A DNA stretch of 64,000 nucleotides from Porphyra umbilicalis (Eukaryota > Rhodophyta > Bangiophyceae > Bangiales > Bangiaceae): assembly GCA_002049455.2 (NCBI GenBank), contig KV918879.1, positions 1 to 64,000 on the forward strand. The letters run 5' to 3'. A program made the position numbers and the translations under genes. Shown here piece after piece: positions 22,288-33,408 of this stretch. Each line of letters begins with the position of its first letter. Positions within the stretch are counted from its first letter, which is position 1. The notes under the pieces are model-generated. The model was given only the letters and a program-made list of their open reading frames with translations. It was not told the DNA's origin and did not search any database.

Positions 22288-23339
22288 CCTGGCATTGCTT
22301 GCGCGGTGCCGGGGACGAACCATGTTGGTGCATCGATCGCGTGACCCCAGAGGGGTTGTCTTGGGTGCGGATTTGACAGTCGAGCGAGGACGTCCCGAGG
22401 AACCGTGCTTCCTGTTGTCTTTTTGGATTGCGGATCTTCCTCTCCTTCCCCGCTCAACGATGTCGCGTGGTAGATCGACATGCCTGACAAGCATCAAGAG
22501 CAACCACGCCATCGGCGGGAGACGACGGCACGCTGGCGCGGCCAACCCGGGACCCGGGTCATCGGCAGAGGGTCGGCCCCGGCCTGGCGGCGGTGGTACG
22601 GTGGTAGGTGAGTTGGACTCCCTACCCGAGGACCCCGGCCACACGCCGACCAACGGGACTCGTCCCCCCATCATCCGGAACGGGTGGCTGCGGGCACGGT
22701 GTGCCGCGATGGCCGCCAGGGGGCCTCCAACCAACCCCTGGAATCAAGACTCGCCGGACTATGGGACTTTGGCCACTTACCATTGGGACACGGGTGACGT
22801 CAAGCGGTGCTTGGCCGGTGAGCTGTGTCAGTTGTGGCGATGGATCTAACAAGTTCATCCCGACCGCGCCGCGGTACGATTGAGATGGCGTCCTCGGCGC
22901 TGGGCTACGATAATGTGCCGGACGGGTGACCCGGGCGGCGGCGGTGTTCGGCGTTGGAGCGCTCTCCCAGAAATTCCCGGCGGGGTAATCGACGGAGGAG
23001 CGTGAGGCGGATGAACACCAAGATTATTGGCGGGGTCGTCACCATCGGTGTCTTCCCCCGGCGTCGCCGGAACTGTGGGTGGGGCTTTGCTCGTGGCAGC
23101 CCACCCCGGTGATGACGCCCTGTCGAGCATCTCGGAGAACATCCGGCCCCACGCGGGGTACTTCGGCAGACAGCGCTACTAAGTTGCGACAAGGACCGGG
23201 CAAGATAAGACGCGACTAGTATCGCGCAACGCGAGAGAGAGAGGAAGCAGATAATGGGGCGAGCGCAAGACACAAGAGAGGCCGCTGCGATAACGACGAC
23301 GAGCCGTCGGGAACCTCAAAACCGACGGCGATGACGGCG
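22288..23339 (+). other. LARD internal leader, possible Gag remnant
   Basis: Follows the primer-binding site. One plus-strand frame is open to 22849, with a first internal Met at about 22460 (MSRGRSTC). Its last 80 residues look protein-like but match no family I know. Past 22850 no credible frame exists. Confidence 0.35.
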
Positions 23340-24640
23340 CGTCGGCGGCATCGACGACTGACTCGTTGACGGCGACCGATCAAGGGAGTCGTCGACGCGA
23401 TCGGATTCGGCGGCGCGACGAGCGGACATCGGCGTCGCTGTCGTCGTCCCCCGACCCGAAATCGAGCCGACGGATCCGGCACCGCCGGCACGCGTGGCAA
23501 CGAGCCGTCCCTCTTGGGTGGGCGCTGAATGGTGATCAGCGCTCCGCCCCGGAGGGGGTGATACGGCTCGCAGCGACACGTGCTTCGGTTGGCACAGCCG
23601 TCACGGTCTGCCTCGTTGAGAAGAGGGAGGGGCGACGCCGGTGCCGGGCGTCGGCGCACGCGGCCTGTTCGTCCCCGTGTCGTGCGGGCGTTGGCGCGGG
23701 CGCGGGCACGGCGACGGGTGACGCCCCTGAAAGGGATGGACGCATGTTGGCAGCGCGGGGCATCCCCGGGGACGGACGGTCCTCGAGGACGGCGGCGTTG
23801 CGGTTGTGGCGTCGACGACCGAGTCGCTGACGGCGACCGTTCAAGGGTGTCGTCGACGCGATCGGATTCGGCGGCGCGACGGACGGACATCGGAGTCGCC
23901 GTAGCCTTCCCCCGAACCGAGATCGAGCCGACGGATCCGGCACCGCCGACACTCGTAGCAACAATCCGACCCTCTGGGGTGGGCGCTGATTCGTGATCAG
24001 CGCTCCGCCCCGGAGGGGGTGAAACGGCTCGCAGCCATGCGTGCTTGGGGCGGCGGAGCCGCCACGGTCGGTCGTTTTGAGAAGGGGGAGGGGCGACGCC
24101 CGTGCCGGACGTCGGCTCACGCGGCCTGTTCGTCCCCGTGTCGTGGGGACGACGGCGCAGGGAACTGGCACGGCGACGGGTGACGCCCCTGACAGGGATG
24201 GCCGCGCGTTGATAGCGCGGGGCATCCGCAGGGACGGACGGTCCTCGAGGACGGCGGCGTTGCGGTTGCGGCGTCGACGACCGAGTCGCTGACGGCGACC
24301 GTTCAAGGGTGTCGTCGACGCGATCGGATTTGGCGGCGCGACGGACGGACATCGGAGTCGCCGTCGCCTTCCCCCGACCCGAGATCGAGCCGACGGATCC
24401 GGCACCGCCGGCACGCGTGGCAACGAGCCGTCCCTCTTGGGTGGGCGCTGAATTGTGACCAGCGCCTCGCCCCGGAGGGGGAGGGCCGGCTTGGAGCGAT
24501 GCATGCTTGCGGCGGCAAAGCCGCGACGGTCGGCTTTACTGAGAATGGGACGGGGGGCGACTCCCATGACGGTCGTCGACACACTTGACCAGTCCGCCTT
24601 GCGCCGTGGGACAGCGACTGAGTCGGGGTGGCGTCGACGC
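23340..24640 (+). repeat. 461-bp tandem repeat inside LARD, about 2.8 copies
   Basis: Landmarks recur at a spacing of 461-462 bp: GATCAGCGCTCCGCCCCGG at 23534 and 23995, with a variant at 24457, and GACGGCGACC(G/A)(A/T)TCAAGGG near 23370, 23840 and 24292. Copies differ by substitutions, and the last is truncated and more diverged. The period is not a multiple of three, so frames spanning copies are not conserved. Confidence 0.85.
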
Positions 24641-25261
24641 GGCCAGCTTTGGTGGAACCATGGTCGATCATCGACGTCGCCGCCTACCTTCTACCTGTCA
24701 TGGAACTGAATATGATGCGATGCTGACCCGGTCGGTGCCGGATAGCCCCGCCGGGGCGGGCGCTCATTGGAGCGAGCGCCTGAACCGAAAGGGGGGTATC
24801 CTCTGGGCGTCAACGACGGTACAAGGCGGCGCCAGGCTCAGGGGCCATCTCGGGTGGTGAACAGGCGGCACCTGTGTCCGGCGCCGGCGTCGGCGGCCAT
24901 GCCGTTCTCGTGGCGTTCATAGGTACGCGGGGACGGCGAACCCGCGGTGCCTCTCCGACTGGGCGTGGCGGTTGAAGAGGTGGCGGCCCGATAAGGGCGT
25001 CGACGACGTGGTCCAACTCGTGGTGGGTGACGGCGGTCGCCGGCGTAGCCTTCTTCCTTCCCCCGGGAATGAGCCGGACAGCCCAACCGGGAAGAATGCT
25101 GATTGGTGACGGGCGGCCGACCCGATCGCAAGAATGCATCTAGTCGGCGACGCGAGCGGCGTGCGTTGCTGGGACGGTGGTCCCAAATCGACGGCGACGA
25201 GGTCGCAAGAGGGGCGCGCCGGGGTCCCGGCGGCGCAGGACCGGGCCCTCAAAAAATGAGC

Positions 25262-28200
25262 GACACCCTCCCGGCCGGTGCGCGCAGCGCGTCCTCGTCT
25301 GCCCCCGTCGTAATCGGCGGGCGCGGTGAAGCCGACGGGGGGAGGTCTTGCCGTCGTCCGATTCGCGCTGCGACGACGGCGGCGCGGGCTCCGCGAGGCG
25401 CGCTTCCCCCCTGGCGTAGGGGGAAGTCGGGGGCCGCAACGCCCTCGGCGTGGGGGCGCGCCGCCCCTGGCGGGCGGCGGCGGCGGCGGCAACGACGGGG
25501 TGCTTCCGCCGGCGCGGCGCTGGGGCGCGGCGGCGCCGTTGCAAGATTTTCGGTCCTCTGCGGCGGTGCCGCCGGATCAAGGGCGGCCCAATCAGCGGCC
25601 GTCTTGCCGCCGTCGCGCGACGCGCGTCTTTGTCTGCCCCCGTCGTCGTCGGCGGGCGCGGTGAAGCCGACGGGGGGAGGTCTTGCCGTCGTCCGATTCG
25701 CGCTGCGAAGACGGCGGCGCGGGCTCCGCGAGGCGCGCTTCCCCCTGGCGTAGGGGGAAGTCGGGGGCCGCAACGCCCTCGGCGTGGGGGCGCGCCGCCC
25801 CTGGCGGGCGGCGGCGGCGGCGGCAACGACGGGGTGCTTCCGCCGGCGCGGCGCTGGGGCGCGGCGGCGCCGTTGCAAGATTTTCGGTCCTCTGCGGCGG
25901 TGCCGTCGGATCAAGGGCGGCCCAATCAGCGGCCGTCTTGCCGCCGGCGCGCGACGCGCGTCTTTGTCTGCTCCCTTCGTCGTCGGCGGGCGCGGGGAAG
26001 CCGACGGGCGGAGGTCTTGCCGTCGTCCGATTCGCGCTGCGACGACGGTGGCGCGGGCTCCGCGAGGCGCGCTTCCCCCCTGGCGTAGGGGGAAGTCGGG
26101 GGCCGCAACGCCCTCGGCGTGGGGGCGCGCCGCCCCTGACGGGCGGCGGTGGCGGCGGCAACGACGGGGTGCTTCCGCCGGCGCGGCGCTGGGGCACAGC
26201 GGCGCCGTTGCAAGATTTTCGGTCCTCTGCGGCGGTGCCGCCGGATCAAGGGCGGCCCAATCAGCGGCCGTCTTGCCGCCGGCGCGTGACGCGCGTCTTT
26301 GTCTGCCCCCGTCGTCGTCGGCGGGCGCGGTGAAGCCGACGGGGGGAGGTCTTGCCGTCGTCCGATTCGCGCTGCGACGACGGCGGCGCGGGCTCCGCGG
26401 GGCGCGCTTCCCCCCTGGCGTAGGGGGAAGTCGGGGGCCGCAACGCCCTCGGCGTGGGGGCGCGCCGCCCCTGGCGGGCGGCGGCGGCGGCGGCAACGAC
26501 GGGGTGCTTCCGCCGGCGCGGCGCTGGGGCGCGGCGGCGCCGTTGCAAGATTTTCGGTCCTCTGCGGCGGTGCCGCCGGATCAAGGGCGGCCCAATCAGC
26601 GGCCGTCTTGCCGCCGGCGCGCGACGCGCGTCTTTGTCTGCCCCCGTAGTCGTCGGAGGGCGCAGTGACGCCGACGGGGGGGAGGTCTTGCCGTCGTCCG
26701 ATTCGCGCTGCGACGACGGCGGCGCGGGCTCCGCGAGGCGCGCTTCCGCCCTGGCGTAGGGGGAAGTCGGGGGCCGCAACGCCCTCGGCGTGGGGGCGCG
26801 CCGCCCCTGGCGGGCAGCGGCGGCGGCGGCAACGATGGGGTGCTTCCGCCGGCGCGGCGCTGGGGCGCGGCGGCGCCGTTGCAAGATTTTCGGTCCTCTG
26901 CGGCGGTGCCGTCGGATCAAGGGCGGCCCAATCAGCGGCCGTCTTGCCGCCGGCGCGCGACGCGCGTCTCTCTCTGCTCCCTTCGTCGTCGGCGGGCGCG
27001 GGGAAGCCGACGGGCGGAGGTCTTGCCGTCGTCCGATTCGCGCTGCGACGACGGCGGCGCGGGCTCCGCGAGGCGCGCTTCCCCCCTGGCGTAGGGGGAA
27101 GTCGGGGGCCGCAACGCCCTCGGCGTGGGGGCGCGCCGCCCCTGGCGGGCGGCGGCGGCGGCGGCAACGACGGGGTGCTTCCGCCGGCGCGGCGCTGGGG
27201 CGCGGCGGCGCCGTTGCAAGATTTTCGGTCCTCTGCGGCGGTGCCGCCGGATCAAGGGCGGCCCAATCAGCGGCCGTCTTGCCGCCGTCGCGCGACGCGC
27301 GTCTTTGTCTGCCCCCGTCGTCGTCGGCGGGCGCGGTGAAGCCGACGGGCGGAGGTCTTGCCGTCGTCCGATTCGCGCTGCGAAGACGGCGGCGCGGGCT
27401 CCGCGGGGCGCGCTTCCCCCCTGGCGTAGGGGGAAGTCGGGGGCCGCAACGCCCTCGGCGTGGGGGCGCGCCGCCCCTGGCGGGCGGCGGTGGCGGCGGC
27501 AACGACGGGGTGCTTCCGCCGGCGCGGCGCTGGGGCGCGGCGGCGCCGTTGCAAGATTTTCGGTCCTCTGCGGCGGTGCCGCCGAATCAAGGGCGGCCCA
27601 ATCAGCGGCCGTCTTGCCGCCGGCGCGCGACGCGCGTCTTTGTCTGCCCCCGTAGTCGTCGGAGGGCGCAGTGACGCCGACGGGGGGAGGTCTTGCCGTT
27701 GTCCGATTCGCGCTGCGACGACGGCGGCGCGGGCTCCGCGAGGCGCGCTTCCCCCCTGGCGTAGGGGGAAGTCGGGGGCCGCAACGCCCTCGGCGTGGGG
27801 GCGCGCCGCCCCTGGCGGGCGGCGGTGGCGGCGGCAACGACGGGGTGCTTCCGCCGGCGCGGCGCTGGGGCGCGGCGGCGCCGTTGCAAGATTTTCGGTC
27901 CTCTGCGGCGGTGCCGCCGGATCAAGGGCGGCCCAATCAGCGGCCGTCTTGCCGCCGGCGCGAGACGCGCGTCTTTGTCTGCCCCCGTCGTCGTCGGCGG
28001 GCGCGGTGAAGCCGACGGGGGGAGGTCTTGCCGTCGTCCGATTCGCGCTGCGACGACGGCGGCGCGGGCTCCGCGAGGCGCGCTTCCCCCCTGGCGTAGG
28101 GGGAAGTCGGGGGCCGCAACGCCCTCGGCGTGGGGGCGCGCCGCCCCTGGCGGGCGGCGGCGGCGGCGGCAACGACGGGGTGCTTCCGCCGGCGCGGCGC

Positions 28201-28958
28201 TGGGGCGCGGCGGCGCCGTTGCAAGATTTTCGGTCCTCTGCGGCGGTGCCGCCGGATCAAGGGCGGCCCAATCAGCGGCCGTCTTGCCGCCGGCGCGCGA
28301 CGCGCGCCTTTGTCTGCCCCCGTAGTCGTTGGAGGGCGCAATGACTCCGACGGGGGGATGTCTTGCCGTCGTTCGATTCGCGCTGCGACGACGGCGGCGC
28401 TGGCTCCGCGAAGCGCGCTTCCCCCCTGGCGTAGGGGGAAGTCAGGGGCCGCAACGCCCTCGGCGCGGGAGCGCGCCGCCCCTGGCGGGCGGCGGCGGCG
28501 GCGGCAACGACGGGGTGCTTCCGCCGGCGCGGCGCTGGGGCGCGGCGGCGCCGTTGCAAGATTTTCGGTCCTCTGCGGCGGTGCCGCCGGATCAAGGGCG
28601 GCCCAATCAGCGGCCGTCTTGCCGCCGGCGCGCGACGCGCGTCTTTGTCTGCCCCCGTAGTCGTCGGAGGGCGCAGTGACGCCGACGGGGGGAGGTCTTG
28701 CCGTTGTCCGATTCGCGCTGCGACGACGGCGGCGCGGGCTCCGCGAGGCGCGCTTCCCCCCTGGCGTAGGGGGAAGTCGGGGGCCGCAACGCCCTCGGAG
28801 TGGGGGCGCGCCGCCCCTGGCGGGCGGCGGCGGCGGCGGCAACGACAGGGTGCTTCCGCCGGCGCGGCGCTGGGGCGCGGCGGCGCCGTTGCAAGATTTT
28901 CGGTCCTCTGCGGCGGTGCCGCCGGATCAAGCGCGGCCCAATCGGCGGTCGTCTTGCC
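25262..28958 (+). repeat. 335-bp satellite array inside LARD, 11 copies
   Basis: Eleven tandem copies. The string TGGGGGCGCGCCGCCCC recurs at about 25450, 25784, 26119, 26454, 26790, 27125, 27460, 27795, 28130, 28465 (variant) and 28800, giving periods of 334-336 bp. Each unit has G/C-rich parts around an AT-richer GCAAGATTTTCGGTCCTC. Marker variants repeat every third unit: GGGAAGCCGAC in copies 3 and 6, GTGACGCCGAC in copies 5, 8 and 11. This indicates a 1005-bp higher-order unit. Identity between copies is very high. Frames of about 300 codons on both strands are by-products, since 335 is not a multiple of three. Confidence 0.95.
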
Positions 28959-29212
28959 CGAGAGGCGCTGGGCGGCGCCCTCGGTTTCCGACGCCGGGGT
29001 CGGGCGATGTTGGCCTACCTCACTTGGGGCATTCCCGTCGGCCGCTGCAGATGCCGTTGGCCTCGAGGGTGCGGCACGGCGCGGCCTTCCCCCCTGGGCT
29101 TCGGGGACCCCGGCGGCCGCATCGTCTTCGGCGGGTTCCCGGAGCTTCTGTTACGAGCGTCAATGCGCTGTGGGCGGCCTCCGTCGTGCGGCGTGGACGC
29201 CGCAGTCTCAGA

Positions 29213-29221
29213 TGGGGGGGA
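29213..29221 (+). promoter_or_regulatory. Polypurine tract of LARD element
   Basis: Seven G and an A immediately before the right LTR, the usual place and composition for the plus-strand primer of an LTR retroelement. Confidence 0.7.
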
Positions 29222-29694
29222 TGTAGTACTACGCCAGAGGCGTTGTACTCGTGGCTGTGGGCGCTGGTGCTCGGAAGCCGGGTGGTCGGTGGTGTGTCGC
29301 CTTTGTGGCGTGCCACTGCGGCGTGTGAGCACCTGCGGCGCACGTGTCTGGGTGAGCTCGTCGGATTGTCCGGTGCTGACAGCGGGGCGTGTCAATCCAG
29401 ATTGGGTAGTGTCATGCATTGGAGGGAAATATCTGCATCGTAGGTATTTGGCAGCGCGGGACCGGGCCAACTAGTGGCCGCGGTCCCCGCGCAGCGGTTT
29501 CCGCCCTTTAAGGACGAAGGGCGACGACGGTGGGAGGCACCGTCGTCGCCGGCAAGTAAACCGTGCCTGTTTGTCTTGGCCTTTCGGTCGGCCTGACTTC
29601 CTGGACCTCGAGTCCCATAGCGGGTGACGCACGAGCGGCTAGGACGGCCGGTACTTCCCTCCTCTCCGAGGTGATCGCGATTCATTGTACTACA
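29222..29694 (+). repeat. Right (3') LTR of LARD element
   Basis: 473 bp, starts TGTAGTACTACG and ends GTACTACA, followed by target duplication ATTCT. It retains the block missing from the left LTR (about 29243-29310). Confidence 0.9.
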
Positions 29695-29899
29695 ATTCTA
29701 GTCCAGCAGTTTGATTGTACGTCCTAATGGAGGGCCGCTGCCCCTCCCTGCTACCGCTCACGGCCTCCGCCCCTGCCTGTGGCCCTTGCCCACACCTGCT
29801 GCCAACGCCCCAAACCCGCCGCCCCCGCCCACGCGCCCGCCCGTTGCCCACGTCCGCGCCAGCTTTCCCCGCCCGCGCGGGCTGCCACCGTCACTGGGT

Positions 29900-30200
29900 G
29901 ATACGCTCGCCCCCGCCCTGAACCCGCGCCGCTGGCCGTCACTATCGACGCTGGTGGCCGCCTTTTCGACGATGGTGGCCGCCCCCACTACGGTGACTAG
30001 AATGGTTTTTCACTTGTTGCAGTGTTTCTTGCTTCTAGAAGGTAATATATGTATTAGGCGGTCCATAGGTATAGTGGGAGGGTTGTGGCAGCGCCAGCAG
30101 TCTCGAACTGGTGGCGCGTTGCCTGTCCAGAAATGCATGAAGAACAGGATTCTGTGTCAAACGACGCATACAGCAGGCAAGTACGTTTGAGGTATCTCGA
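29900..30200. repeat. Dispersed repeat, copy 1
   Basis: Shares an ordered series of blocks with 32470-32740: GCCGCTGGCCGTCACT, CTGGTGGCCGCC, GTTTCTTGCTTCT, GGT(C/-)CATAGGTA-like, ACTGGTGGC and AAACGACGCATAC. The copies are diverged with indels. Family unknown. Confidence 0.6.
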
Positions 30201-32469
30201 TAAACCCGATGGAAACTGCTCCAGGCGGGTTGCGAAGCGCAGCCGAGTGACGCACTGTACCGTGAAGTGTCAGCCGAGCCTCCCATGCAAGACCATGTTG
30301 CTCTGTGAGATCGGAACATCAGACCTGACACTGGCCGTGACTGCCAATCTCCGGATCTTGCGGGCCAAGACCGCGCATCCCTGTGACGCCTGCGGAGTTG
30401 CAGCCGCTTGGTCTCATGTCCAACGAAGAATCGAATTACCGTACTCTTCGCTTCCGTCGCGTCAGTGTTGCGCGCGCGGTCGACCAACGGCGAGTTGAAT
30501 GTAGCCTGAAAACGAGGAACTATCGCAAGACACCGCGTGCGTATCGAGCTGCTCTGCCTGTCGCATTCCTGGCGCTCATGCTGCCTGGCAAGCCGACTCC
30601 TAGACTGACGTCTGACGTGCAGCACGCACTGCTTTGTCTCCGTTCCTGGAAAAATAGCCGTCTTCCACGGAAAGGTTCGCGGTGTCAGCGGTCAACAATT
30701 GTTTCGGGCTTGAAGACGCATGACGTGCATGACAATGCCGTCCACGGCAACGTGACACGCACCAATTTGCATGTCAGCAGCACAGCCTCGACGCAAGGTC
30801 AGATGTCCGACTCGCGTCAGAGGTGAAAGACCACGTGGCGGCGCACGCGTTGAGCGCTCCCCCCACCGCGCTTTTACGCCGGCCTTTTCCGGACAGGAAT
30901 GTCCTCTGCATTTATCAGTCATCGGCACGGGCGCGTGCGGCCTGTCAACAGTTCTCTCCAGGCCGAGGAGGCCTGGTTTCTTTACTGCTCCGGCTTTGCT
31001 GCGTCATGATCATGGTGCGAGAAAGAGGATGTCAGCACGATGTGACTGGGAATTAGCATCCAATCAGCGTGGGACGAGTCCATTAATAGATCAGACAAGA
31101 GTGTGACGGGTGTCAGGGGTGGGGTCGGGTCCATGCTAAATTCAGATTGGGATCGAGGTCGCTTTCATCAGTGCAGACGCCGCTTGAGTCTCGGCCTCCA
31201 GAGAGACACATCTGCTCAATATCCCCACTTTCAGGCCATGGGGGCGGGTGGGTTCGAGTCTGTGTTAAGCCTTCGATGGGGGGCTGCTTTGCAACCTCTG
31301 AAGGGAGGTGGCCTGGAATCATCCGTGGGCGGCCGCCCACGTCATCATCACCGACGGAGGTGACCTTGGCATGGCATAACTAATTGACGTTTGACCGACT
31401 GGAGGCCAGCGAGCAGCGCGGGTGGCGGCTCGATCTGTGGTCCATATGAATTTTCGGGCGGTGATGGCACTACGTCTGGGGCGATGAGAATCCCCCACCC
31501 CCACGCAATGAGCACCGGCTGCGGCAGGGCCACCCGCCACCGGCACCGCTCTTGCCGACACCACTGCCGCGCGGCAGCTCTGCAGCCCGCTGCTGTCTGC
31601 AGCCGCCCCATGGTCCCCCACTACCCCCCGGGCCACTGGCCGCCGCCTCTTCCCCGCCATGAGCACCTCGTGGAGGCGGGCGGTCGGCACCGGGCCTGGC
31701 GGTCGTGGTGCACGAGGTGCGTCAACGCGGTGGCAGCGTGCTTAGACCACCCAGCGCGGCTTTGCGGCCGTGGCACAGCAGCGCCTGCTGCCGTGACGGA
31801 GTGCCCTTTCTACTCTGGCGTCTTCTTGCATCGCTGAAACAAACGTTGCCTGATCTGACACTCATCCTCTTGTCTGCCATGCTGGTCTGCCTGTCCCCCC
31901 CTCGTGCCACTACCGCGCTTTTGCCTGCCGTCCCCACCTTCTGACTGTTCCTCCCCCCCGCAGCCCCCAACGACCCGAGAAGTTTAAAACAGGTCGCTTA
32001 CCTGACCAAAGACGTCTACCGGCGCCTCGGGCGGGAGAGAGGGAAGACCCCGCTGCCGTCGCCGACGCAGCCGCCCCGCCGCCACCACCCGGCCGCCACC
32101 CGCAGGCCAAGAGGAGGGGGCGGGGGAGGGGTAGGAGAAGGAGGAAGATGAGACGCGTGAGGCGCTTTTTTGGGAGAAGAGGGGGGTCGGCGTTGCGGGT
32201 TGAGGGAGGCGGGGGATGGCAACGACGTGACGCGCCCGCATGCCTAGGGGGGGAAGGGGGTGCACACGCGGGACGGGCGAGCGTCCGAACGGCTCCCCTC
32301 GCGTCAGTCGCCGCCGGGGCAGGTACTGTGAAAGTGTTCATGATTGCGCGTGGGGGCGGGTTTCGACGCGTCGAGCGGCGAGCCGCCCCCACTCCGCTGA
32401 CCGCTGCCCCCGCCGCTGGCGGCCATTCCTTCCAGTAGCTGCACCATTGCTGAGCGCCGTCCCCACCGT

Positions 32470-32740
32470 GGGCCACCCCCCCGCCGCTGGCCGCCCCTCG
32501 CCGCTGGCCGTCACTCTCGAAGCTGGTGGCCGCCCCCGCTTCGTTCGCTAGACTACTTTTTACCCACTCCATACACTGTTTCTTGCTTCTGAAAGGTGAG
32601 ATATGTCATAGGTGGTCTATAGGTACGCTCGTCCGGGTCGAGTGCCGCAGGCTGTCTCGGACTGGTGGCACCCTGCTTGTCTTGTAGAAGCATGAATAAT
32701 ACGTTTTTGCGCGAAACGACGCATACCATCGCGACCAGCC
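32470..32740. repeat. Dispersed repeat, copy 2
   Basis: Diverged direct copy of the element at about 29900-30200, in the same orientation, immediately before the palindromic element at 32770. Confidence 0.6.
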
Positions 32741-32769
32741 CACGTGAGTGCACCAGGTGTGCTTCCTAG

Positions 32770-33408
32770 CAGGGAGTGCGTGTTTTGGTCGTTTTGCTCA
32801 TCGTTTTCTGGCAAGTGCCCATTTCACCCCCGGAAGAGACTCGACACCGAACTGGCACATATGAAGAAAGACGTCCATCCGGACAGCTTTTTCCATGGAT
32901 GGAGATGCTCAGCAGAGATGGAGTGCCCTCCACGAGACAGGTACATCACTTTTTTTTTGGAAATAACCATGAGAAGTGCCGTAGGCAGGTAGGAAGCACT
33001 ACTGCGTGTTGCACTGGATTTTGCAGTGTCAGCTGCCTGCGATCAGCATGCTCTGCATTGACCTCATTGAGCGGCAGATCAGTTGCGATCCCCAGATCGG
33101 TTCTGACACTCGCCAATGCAGAGCATGAGGAGCGCAGCTGACACTTCACAATGCAGTGCAACGCGCGGTCGCGCTTCCCTCCTTCCTACGGCACTTCTCA
33201 TGGTTATTTCCAAAAGAAAGCGATGGACCAGTCTCCTGGAGGGCACTCCATCTCTTCTGAGTATCTCCATCCATGGAAAGAGCTGTCCGGATGGACGTCT
33301 TTCTGCATATGTGTCAGTCAGGTGTCGTGTCTCTCCCGGGGGTGCAATGGACTCTTCCCAGAAAAAGATGAGCAGAACGACCAAAACACACATTTTCTGC
33401 AAGAGAAC
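32770..33408. repeat. Near-palindrome of about 0.64 kb (foldback element)
   Basis: The sequence from about 32770 to 33070 recurs in reverse complement from about 33408 back to 33105. I estimate 85-90 percent identity. Long exact blocks include TTTTGGTCGTT, GACGTCCATCCGGACAGCT, CCATGGATGGAGAT and GGAAATAACCATGAGAAGTGC with their complements. The centre is a short non-paired spacer near 33075-33095. A transcript would fold into a hairpin of about 300 bp. It resembles a foldback transposon or an inverted duplication able to make small RNAs. Confidence 0.9.

Larger units (their letters stand above)
21864..29694 (+). mobile_element. Complete non-autonomous LTR retrotransposon (LARD type) with satellite interior
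   Basis: Two directly repeated LTRs (21864-22267 and 29222-29694) start TGTAGTAC and end GTACTACA. They are flanked by a perfect 5-bp target duplication, ATTCT (21859-21863 and 29695-29699). A primer-binding-like TGGCGCTCCGGG begins 2 nt after the left LTR, and a G7A polypurine tract precedes the right LTR. The 6.9-kb interior has no reverse transcriptase, integrase or other pol domain, so it must move using another element's enzymes. One weak frame (plus strand, Met at about 22460, end 22849) could be a Gag remnant. Most of the interior is tandem repeat: 461-bp units then 335-bp units. The LTRs differ mainly by a block of about 70 bp missing from the left copy. Confidence 0.9.

Noticed and set aside
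25249-28842. Overlapping frames of 300-415 codons on both strands, RRRAPAPRRRKHPVV type
   Set aside because: They arise from the 335-bp satellite. The period is not a multiple of three and the same DNA is read in several frames in successive copies, so no protein is conserved.
31240-31275. GGGTTCGAGTC as a tRNA T-arm
   Set aside because: No matching stem, A-box or anticodon arm at the right distance.
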